Source: Draconibacterium orientale (GTDB lineage Bacteria > Bacteroidota > Bacteroidia > Bacteroidales > UBA12170). Taken from it: 25,854 nucleotides of DNA. Shown one piece after another: positions 17,033 through 23,753 of the stretch (positions are counted from its first letter, which is position 1; each line of letters starts with the position of its first letter). Where the stretch lies: NCBI GenBank assembly GCA_020718315.1, contig DYSK01000012.1, positions 1-25,854 of the forward strand, given 5' to 3'. The position numbers were made by a program, and so were the translations under genes. Below the pieces are notes generated by a model. That model had not been told where the DNA came from, ran no database searches, and worked only from the letters and a program-made list of their open reading frames with translations.

Positions 17033-18516
17033 TTTCTCCGGTACATTATATCGCTCTTCCGCTAATGGCGGCCTTTTTAATTCCTCTGTTTGGGAAGTTA
17101 AATAAGGATCTTGCTCGAATCATCCCCGGATTGGTCTTGCTCTATCTTTCTTATATTTCGGTGGTTTTGATGAATCAAATCATCTCTTCCAATACCATTA
17201 TTGTAGAAATTATTGCCGGATGGCGTCCGCCATGGGGAATCAATTTGGTATTTAGCCCATTTACCGGATTTTTAGCCAGCATGTTCAGCATGCTTGGTTT
17301 CGTAATCTGGATGTATACGTACAATTTTAAACCGGAAGTGGATAATGCTCAAAAACAAAAATTTTATGTTTTGTTTATGATGCTTATCACCGGTGCTACG
17401 GGAATTGTGCTCACGGGCGATATCTTCAACCTATTTGTGTTTCTGGAAATCACCGCTATTTCAGCCTATTCTTTAACCGCATTTTACCGCGAACGCGACG
17501 GAGCCGAAGCCGCATTTAAATACTTATTGATTGGCTCTTTTTCTTCCACGTTAATATTATTGGCTATTCTGTTGCTCTACACACAAGTAGGCACCTTGAA
17601 TATGGCCGAAATTGCTCTAAAAATGCCTGCAGTTGATCCTTATATGAAAGGGGTCATTCTAATCCTTTTCTTTGTAGGATTTGGGATTGAAGCCGAAATG
17701 TTTCCGCTAAACGGCTGGTCGCCCGATGTTTATACGCAAGCCCCGGGTCCTATTGGAGCCATTTTTGCAGGCATGGTTGTAAAAGCAGGAATTTATGGTT
17801 TAATACGTGTTGTGTTTACGCTTTTTGATGTAAAAGAAATTTTGCCGCTTTTAGTAATTATTGGAATGATTACAATGGCTGTAGCTGAGGTCATTGCTTT
17901 ACGTCAAGGGAAATTAAAACGAATGTTGGCTTATTCCAGTATCGGTCAAATGGGATTGGTGGTAGTAGCTTTTGGTATAGGAACACACGAATCTGTTTTT
18001 GCTGCCATCTTTCTGATGTTCAACCACGCCATAATCAAAGGTATGTTATTCCTCAGCGGCACTTATTTGGTTTATAATTCAACTGAAAAAACCTTAGACG
18101 ATGTAGATGGAATTGGAAAATATTTGCCTTTCACCTCTTTTCTTTTTGCGCTCGGATCCTTAGCAATTGTAGGAATGCCTCCTTTTGCAGGATTTTGGAG
18201 CAAATTGTATCTGTTAATGGCTGCCGCTGATGTTCGTCTTATGGCGGTCATTGCCATTATTTTGGTGGTGAGCGTGATAGAAATTGTGTACTATTTCCGA
18301 GTGATACATCGTATTTATTTTCGCGAGAGAACTTCAACAATCGAATTAAAAATCCCGAGTTTCAACGCAAAATCGGCAATGCTAATTCTCGCTATAATAA
18401 TTGTTGCCGTCGGGGTTTATCCCGATTTGATAAGCGGACTAATTGAACGCGCAACAACCGATTTACTCGACAAACAAAGTTATATACAGTCTGTTTTATC
18501 CGTAGGACTTAAATAA
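17026..18516 (+). CDS. mrpD: MrpD-like proton/cation-translocating subunit (MbxH position)
   Basis: 496 residues with about 14 predicted transmembrane helices, of the NuoL/M/N-MrpA/D superfamily. Glu141 (NLFVFLEI) is the TM5 glutamate, Lys253 (VVKAGIYG) the TM8 lysine, and His334/Lys339 (FNHAIIKGM) and Lys393 (GFWSKLYL) lie in the later half-channel. The TM7 region reads GFGIEAEMFPLN: Glu222 and Glu224 occur where a lysine (GxKxxxxPLH) is common, as in the sister subunit's Lys209. The N-terminus overlaps mrpC by 7 bp. Likely one of the two main ion channels of the complex. Confidence 0.93.
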   Translation: MVISPVHYIALPLMAAFLIPLFGKLNKDLARIIPGLVLLYLSYISVVLMNQIISSNTIIVEIIAGWRPPWGINLVFSPFTGFLASMFSMLGFVIWMYTYNFKPEVDNAQKQKFYVLFMMLITGATGIVLTGDIFNLFVFLEITAISAYSLTAFYRERDGAEAAFKYLLIGSFSSTLILLAILLLYTQVGTLNMAEIALKMPAVDPYMKGVILILFFVGFGIEAEMFPLNGWSPDVYTQAPGPIGAIFAGMVVKAGIYGLIRVVFTLFDVKEILPLLVIIGMITMAVAEVIALRQGKLKRMLAYSSIGQMGLVVVAFGIGTHESVFAAIFLMFNHAIIKGMLFLSGTYLVYNSTEKTLDDVDGIGKYLPFTSFLFALGSLAIVGMPPFAGFWSKLYLLMAAADVRLMAVIAIILVVSVIEIVYYFRVIHRIYFRERTSTIELKIPSFNAKSAMLILAIIIVAVGVYPDLISGLIERATTDLLDKQSYIQSVLSVGLK

Positions 18517-18528
18517 AAAGAAAAAGAA

Positions 18529-20379
18529 ATGAACAGTCTAATACTTCTTTTAATCTTGGTTTTTGGTGGAGCATTGCTCAGTTATCTACTGAATAAGTTC
18601 TTGCCAATTCTTCGCGATGGCTTTGTTGTGTTGCTAATGCTATTGGTAAACTATGTATTTTTTACCATGGATTCTGCCACTCAAATAGAATTTGAGATTG
18701 GTGGCATTCACCTGCAATGGGCTTTTTCTTCGGCCGCTTTTCTGTTTGGAATAATCGTAAGTATTTTAGGTTTACTCTCAATTACATATTCTACTGCCTA
18801 TATGCAAGGGAAAGACCGCTTGGGTTATTTCTACATGAACTTTCTTTTTAGCATTGGTTCCATGCTCGGAATATTGATGAGTCGCGATTTAATTTCGCTC
18901 TTTTTCTTTTGGGAAATCATGACTTGGTCGTCTTACCTCATCGTTATCTATTCGGGAAAAGACGTGGATAAGAGAGGGTTAAAATACATCGTTTTTAGTG
19001 CCATTGGCGCGTATTCTATGCTGATGGCCATCGTTATTATTTATGGATTTACAGGCAGTTTTTTGCTCACAGATATTTTCGACAGTATTTTTGCCATTAA
19101 AGCAAGTTACCAATTGGCCATTGCCATTTTGTTGATGATTGGCTTTGGTGTGAAAAGTGCCATGATGCCTTTGCATGTTTGGGCATCAGGAGCTTATTCC
19201 GGTTCTCCCATGTCATTTACAGCGTTATTTTCCGGTGCGCTTTCCAAAATGGGCGTTTTCGGATTTTCTTTGGTGCTTTTTAATTTGGTCAGCAATCAAA
19301 ACTGGCTTATCAACGAAATAATTGCGTGGTTGGCAGCAATCACAGCTGTATTAGCTACTTTTTATGCTGTTATTCAGTCTGATGCGAAAAAATTATTGGC
19401 ATATTCGTCCATTGCTCAATTGGGGTACATTGTTATTGGTTTGGCTTCAGGAACGTATTTAGGTGTTATGGCAGGATTGTTTTTGGCAGTACTGCACGCC
19501 GTTTTTAAAGGAACTTTATTTATGGCTGTTGGTGCTGTAGAAAAACAAGCCGGAACAACGGATATGACTAAAGTAAGTGGGTTGATTCGGAAAATGCCCT
19601 GGACTTTTACGGCCAGCTTGATTTCTATCATTGCTTTAGCCGGTATTCCGCCTTTAGGCGGTTTTGTTGGTAAATGGATGCTCTACGAAGCCTTAATAAC
19701 CTCCGATCATTATTATCTTGTAATCATGGTTTTTCTCTCGAGCACAGCCGCTTTCTTGTATTCCTACCGTATTCTATTTGGCTTGTTCTTAGGCCAAGAA
19801 GAACCTGAATTTGCACACGTAAAAGAAGCTCCTTTGCCAATGTTAATTCCTATGTTGTTGCTTTCCGGAATTTCTGTTTTAAGTGGAACCTTTCCGGGTT
19901 TTATCTTGGAGCCTATCCAAAATGCAATGGTTTCTTTTGGTTTTGATCCCCGATTACCAAACATAGAATGGTGGCAACTAAGTGTTCTTTTCAATTCTTG
20001 GGGCGATAAAGTTGTGCTTCAAAACGTGATGATTTCAATAACAGCTGTGTTTTTAATTGCGCTTACGCTAATCACATGGAAAGGATATAAAAAACAACGT
20101 TATGTTACTACAAAAGATATTAGCTCTTCGGGAGAAATAATTCAAGCAGAAGATAATATGACATTTCAAATTGATTTTTATAAACCGTTTGAAAGAGCTA
20201 TATGGCCGCTGCTCAAAAGAAAAATTGACGATTATTATACCGATTTTGGAAATGGATTGGAAGCTCTTTTTGATTTAGTGAAACGGATTTACAACGGAAA
20301 TGGACAGTTTTATGCCATTTATGTGATGGCCTTTTTAGCTTTGTTGTTGATTGCCGGCACTAAATATTTTGGGTTTTAA
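18529..20379 (+). CDS. Second antiporter-like subunit with C-terminal amphipathic arm (MbxH'-like, NuoL/N family)
   Basis: 616 residues. The first about 470 form a NuoL/M/N-type antiporter unit with Glu129 (FFWEIMTW), Lys209 (GFGVKSAMMPLH), Lys240 (LSKMGVFG), His323/Lys327 (LHAVFKGTLF) and Lys382 (GKWMLYEAL). About 100 further residues follow: a helix near 495-515, a polar stretch, a likely amphipathic helix (about 548-590, FYKPFERAIWPLLKRKIDDY) and a final membrane helix (594-612). This arrangement resembles the lateral helix and anchor of NuoL or MbhI. It starts 12 bp after mrpD. It supplies the second large pump subunit expected in an Mbx-type complex, where full-length MrpA is absent. Confidence 0.9.
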   Translation: MNSLILLLILVFGGALLSYLLNKFLPILRDGFVVLLMLLVNYVFFTMDSATQIEFEIGGIHLQWAFSSAAFLFGIIVSILGLLSITYSTAYMQGKDRLGYFYMNFLFSIGSMLGILMSRDLISLFFFWEIMTWSSYLIVIYSGKDVDKRGLKYIVFSAIGAYSMLMAIVIIYGFTGSFLLTDIFDSIFAIKASYQLAIAILLMIGFGVKSAMMPLHVWASGAYSGSPMSFTALFSGALSKMGVFGFSLVLFNLVSNQNWLINEIIAWLAAITAVLATFYAVIQSDAKKLLAYSSIAQLGYIVIGLASGTYLGVMAGLFLAVLHAVFKGTLFMAVGAVEKQAGTTDMTKVSGLIRKMPWTFTASLISIIALAGIPPLGGFVGKWMLYEALITSDHYYLVIMVFLSSTAAFLYSYRILFGLFLGQEEPEFAHVKEAPLPMLIPMLLLSGISVLSGTFPGFILEPIQNAMVSFGFDPRLPNIEWWQLSVLFNSWGDKVVLQNVMISITAVFLIALTLITWKGYKKQRYVTTKDISSSGEIIQAEDNMTFQIDFYKPFERAIWPLLKRKIDDYYTDFGNGLEALFDLVKRIYNGNGQFYAIYVMAFLALLLIAGTKYFGF

Positions 20380-20428
20380 GCCGTAAATAAAAGTGAGTTT
20401 ATAAAATGAATAATAAAGAATCTGTAAA

Positions 20429-21343
20429 ATGAATACAATTCTATTTCAACTATCCGGTGCATTGGCTACAATTCTGCTGGCCTTTACTGTTGGTATGTTC
20501 TATGGCGGAATCCGAAGAAAAATCATCGCGCGTATTCAAAACCGTGTTGGACCGCCCATCTATCAAAATTTTCTCGATGTGATAAAACTGTATTCCAAAG
20601 ACACAAGCATACACCACGGAGCAATGCAGCACATGGGTCCTGTTTTCGCCATTACAGCATCCATTACTTCTTTGATGTTTATTCCTGTATTGAATGGTGA
20701 TGGCTGGTTCTGGTTTAAAAATCTAAATTTTAGCGGCGATTTAATCTTTTTGGTCTATATGATGGTTTTTGGCTCTTTGGGAATGGCTTTGGGTGCCGGA
20801 CAAACTGGAAATCCAAACTCTGCCATTGGCGTAACACGTGGCTTGAGTCAAATGGTTGGATATGAAATTCCATTTGTGATGTCGATGGTGGCTTTGATGG
20901 CTCAGTTTCATACTACTTCCATCACTGGATTAATGAATATTCAAATGCAAGAGAATACCTGGTTGATGTTCAGCAATCCTTTTGCTTTTATTGCTGCTGT
21001 TTTGGCCATGCTTGGCATGTTTCATTATTCACCCTTCGATATTGTTCATGCTCCTGCAGAAGTTGCTTCAGGACCGGTGTCCGAATTTGGAGGTAAATAT
21101 TTGGGCTTGATGATGAGTAGTGGATCCATCTTTGCCTTTGTAAAACTCACTCTTTTTGTGGATGTATTTATGGGAGGAGCTGCAAACTTAATCGAATTGG
21201 TGATTAAAACATTTGCATTGTATCTAATCCCTGTTTTATACGGTGTTGTTAGTCCACGGTATAGAACAGAACAAGCAATTACCTATTTCTGGAAGTGGCC
21301 TTTATTCTTTGGCATTCTTGCTATCCTATGGGCTTCTTTCTAA
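20429..21343 (+). CDS. NuoH-like membrane anchor subunit (MbxM-like)
   Basis: 304 residues and about eight transmembrane helices; the subunit joining the peripheral electron-transfer arm to the pump arm. The loop after the first helix, RKIIARIQNRVGPPIYQNF (about 31-49), is the conserved signature. GYEIPFVMS (Glu146) and PFDIVHAPAEVASGPVSEF (202-220) correspond to the acidic E-channel loops; the complex-I EAE is replaced by HAPAE, as in hydrogenase-type relatives. The 49-bp gap after the preceding gene holds no recognisable promoter. Assignment to the HycD/EchB/MbxM group rather than true NuoH is based on context. Confidence 0.92.
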   Translation: MNTILFQLSGALATILLAFTVGMFYGGIRRKIIARIQNRVGPPIYQNFLDVIKLYSKDTSIHHGAMQHMGPVFAITASITSLMFIPVLNGDGWFWFKNLNFSGDLIFLVYMMVFGSLGMALGAGQTGNPNSAIGVTRGLSQMVGYEIPFVMSMVALMAQFHTTSITGLMNIQMQENTWLMFSNPFAFIAAVLAMLGMFHYSPFDIVHAPAEVASGPVSEFGGKYLGLMMSSGSIFAFVKLTLFVDVFMGGAANLIELVIKTFALYLIPVLYGVVSPRYRTEQAITYFWKWPLFFGILAILWASF

Positions 21344-21370
21344 TAAAAATTGAATAAAAAAATAAAAACA

Positions 21371-21916
21371 ATGTATAACGACAATAACGCACAAACAATC
21401 GTTGAGTATATCAAGAATTTTACCCGAAAAAATTCTTTGTTTATGTTGGCTTACGGAACAGGTTGCGGAGCTATCGAACTGCCTGCAACATTGACTTCGC
21501 GCTACGATGCCGAGCGACTTGGTGTACGTGGCGCTGCCACTCCACGCCAAGCCGATTTGCTATTGATTACGGGCTACCTTTCCACCAAAACACTCAAACG
21601 TGTCATTCGTGTTTACGAACAAATGCAAGACCCCAAATATGTGATTGGTTTTGGTTCCTGTACCATAAATGGCGGAATGTATTGGGATTCGTACAATACC
21701 ATTAAATTACTCGACAAATACATTCCCGTAGATGTATATATCAACGGCTGTATGCCTCGCCCCGAATCTGTTATTGCCGGGTTTAAAGAACTTCAACGTT
21801 TAATTGCTGAAGGCAAAGCCGATGGAGCAACTAAATACAAGGAAAATTTGGATTGGTATCGCGAAAATCAAAAAAAAGTGCTTAAAAATTGGCCTTTGGT
21901 GGAATACAATTGGTAA
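21371..21916 (+). CDS. NuoB/hydrogenase-small-subunit-like protein (MbxJ-like) with only three cysteines
   Basis: 181 residues. Carries the electron-transfer cluster next to the large subunit's active site in hydrogenases and complex I. The sequence matches the family closely: GTGCGAIELP, GAATPRQADLLLITG, GFGSCTINGG and INGCMPRPE. The only cysteines are Cys32, Cys97 and Cys127. Related proteins supply four ligands, either CC in NuoB or CxxC in hydrogenases; here the partner of Cys32 is absent (Gly29 or Gly33 depending on alignment). A cluster with a non-cysteine ligand, or an altered cluster, is implied. The ATG at 21371 is preferred over a TTG at 21350. It begins 27 bp after the NuoH-like gene and shares its direction and spacing pattern. 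Confidence 0.9.
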   Translation: MYNDNNAQTIVEYIKNFTRKNSLFMLAYGTGCGAIELPATLTSRYDAERLGVRGAATPRQADLLLITGYLSTKTLKRVIRVYEQMQDPKYVIGFGSCTINGGMYWDSYNTIKLLDKYIPVDVYINGCMPRPESVIAGFKELQRLIAEGKADGATKYKENLDWYRENQKKVLKNWPLVEYNW

Positions 21917-22021
21917 AAACACAAATTGGAAACGATTATGATTATAAGAATTTTTAACCACACAAGATAATGATTATAGGGAATTAAAGTTCTCTAAGGC
22001 CTTAAAAAAAATTGTAAACGG

Positions 22022-22600
22022 ATGAAAACAAGTTTTATAAAAGAAGAATTATTATTTCAACAGTTGGCAACAGCTTTTGAAAATGTGGTAATAGAAATAG
22101 TCCGAAAAGAGACCGTTTTTGTCTATGCTTCCAAAGAGTTTGTTTTGCCCATTTTGCTTTATGCAAAAGAAAAGTTGGGCTATAACAGTTTCTCTCATTT
22201 GAGTTGTGTAGATTGGATTGAAAACGATGAATTTGAACTTGTTTACATCATTTGGTCGCCCGAAACAAAAATCAATTTATTTGTAAAAACACGAATAGAT
22301 CGTCAAAATCCAACAATGGAAAATACCGATATGATTTGGAGACAAATAAATACATATCAACGAGAAATCCGCGAAATGTTTGGCATAGAATTTCCGGGAT
22401 TTGTGGGTGAAAAAGAATTTATTCTAGAAGATTGGGAAGATGTTCCTCCCATGCGCCGTGATTTCGATACTTTGGAATATGTAAATGATACCTTTTTTGA
22501 ACGCGAAGGAAGAGAAGATAAACAAGATGTAAGAGAACGGATAGCAAAACGCAGCGGCGAAGAAATCCCTGATTTTGCAAAAAAATATTCAAGAGAATAA
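22022..22600 (+). CDS. NuoC-like (30-kDa) subunit (MbxK-like)
   Basis: 192-residue soluble protein of the NuoC/HycE-N family, which stabilises the contact between the small and large subunits. The signature TYQREIREMFGIEFPGF (about 111-127) is clear, as is the DVPPMRRDFDT stretch (140-150) close to the end of NuoC domains. A charged tail of about 40 residues follows. A 105-bp gap precedes it, the longest gap between genes in this operon, in which I find no exact promoter box. The large-subunit gene starts 1 bp after its stop. Confidence 0.92.
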   Translation: MKTSFIKEELLFQQLATAFENVVIEIVRKETVFVYASKEFVLPILLYAKEKLGYNSFSHLSCVDWIENDEFELVYIIWSPETKINLFVKTRIDRQNPTMENTDMIWRQINTYQREIREMFGIEFPGFVGEKEFILEDWEDVPPMRRDFDTLEYVNDTFFEREGREDKQDVRERIAKRSGEEIPDFAKKYSRE

Positions 22601-22601
22601 G

Positions 22602-23705
22602 ATGAGAGAAAAGTCAACAACAATCTATCTTGGACCTCAACATCCCGGGATTACAGGAAATATGATGGTAAAACTTCAGCTCGAAGGCGATACAATAGTA
22701 AAAGCACAAACTCATGTCGGCTATTTGCATCGTGCCTTTGAAAAGCTGATTGAACGAAGAAATTGGATGCAAACTACAACCATTTTGTGCCGTTTTTGCG
22801 TTCCCGAACCCGATCCACCAGAAGCTGCTTTTGCATTGGCTGTTGAACAAATTGAAGGAAGAGAAGTACCTGAACGTGGAAAATACCTCCGCTCTCTTGT
22901 ATTGGAATTGGCGCGTATTCAAAGTTTTTTGCTTTGGTATGCCGGACAATCAGGTTCTGCAGGTTTATATACGGTAGGTCAGTGGTCAGTTGGCGACCGG
23001 AACTATGTTTTGGATTTATTTGAGGAGTTAACCGGTGGAAGAATTTACCATATGTACATTTGGCCGGGTGGTGTTCGTCGCGATATTCCTGTAGGTTTTA
23101 AAGACAAAGTATTGCGCACAATGGATTATATCGAAAAGCGCATTGACGATTATGACCGCATGATCTTCGACAGTGCTATTTTTCAGAAAAGAGCACAAGG
23201 TGTTGGAATTATAAACAAAGAAAAAGCGATAGAATGGGGTGTTGTTGGAGCTCCTTTGCGCGGCTGCGGAATAGCACACGATGTTCGCAAAGACAATCCA
23301 TACGATGCATACGACAAACTGGATTTTCAAATGGGCGTTTTTGAAGGTGGCGATGTGTGGGCTCGGGCAAAAGTTCGTCAATTCGAAATCCGTCAGTCTA
23401 TTTCTATGGTTCGCCAAATCATTCAAAATTTACCCGCGGGCGATTTTTTGAATAAAATGCCAAATCCGATGAAGTGGACTATTCCTGCCGGATCTGCTTA
23501 TGGTAAAGTAGAAAGTGTGCGCGGAGAGTTTGGTTTTCACGTAGTGAGTGACGGAAGTGACAAACCAAGAAGAGTCCATGCACGTGGCCCTGCGTATGTT
23601 CATGGTGTAAGTTTATTGGAAGATATTTTAGTTGGTGAAAATTTAGCCGATGTGTCGTTTATTATGAACAGCCTTGGCGTTTGTCCACCTGAAATTGAGA
23701 GATAA
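22602..23705 (+). CDS. NuoD/NiFe-hydrogenase-large-subunit-like protein (MbxL-like) with a non-canonical active site
   Basis: 367 residues, close to Mbx/Ech-type large subunits. GPQHPGITGN (11-20) and THVGYLHRAFEKLIERR (37-53) give the fold. Active-site positions are unusual. Where NiFe hydrogenases have RxCGxC, this has ILCRFC (Cys63, Cys66). Where they have DPCxxC near the C-terminus, this has GVCPPE (Cys361, Glu364). The quinone-binding His of NuoD (HPxxHG) is Thr18, and the position of its quinone Tyr is Val67. Cys222 and His226 (RGCGIAHDV) are further candidates. It is therefore neither a standard hydrogenase nor a standard quinone reductase. The ATG at 22602 (MREKSTTIYLGPQHPG) is chosen over an alternative at 22575 inside the previous gene. 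Confidence 0.9.
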   Translation: MREKSTTIYLGPQHPGITGNMMVKLQLEGDTIVKAQTHVGYLHRAFEKLIERRNWMQTTTILCRFCVPEPDPPEAAFALAVEQIEGREVPERGKYLRSLVLELARIQSFLLWYAGQSGSAGLYTVGQWSVGDRNYVLDLFEELTGGRIYHMYIWPGGVRRDIPVGFKDKVLRTMDYIEKRIDDYDRMIFDSAIFQKRAQGVGIINKEKAIEWGVVGAPLRGCGIAHDVRKDNPYDAYDKLDFQMGVFEGGDVWARAKVRQFEIRQSISMVRQIIQNLPAGDFLNKMPNPMKWTIPAGSAYGKVESVRGEFGFHVVSDGSDKPRRVHARGPAYVHGVSLLEDILVGENLADVSFIMNSLGVCPPEIER

Positions 23706-23753
23706 AATGATTTATAAAGTGCTTTAGCAATACACAATCATAACAAGAAAAAG

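Noticed and set aside
14524..18516. First seven genes as a standalone Mrp Na+/H+ antiporter
   Set aside because: No full-length MrpA exists, its pieces are split as in Mbh/Mbx complexes, and the genes run without a break into the oxidoreductase subunits.
22602..23705. Large subunit as an active NiFe hydrogenase
   Set aside because: The fourth nickel-ligand cysteine is Glu364, the L1 motif is CRFC instead of CGxC, and no maturation genes are in the window.
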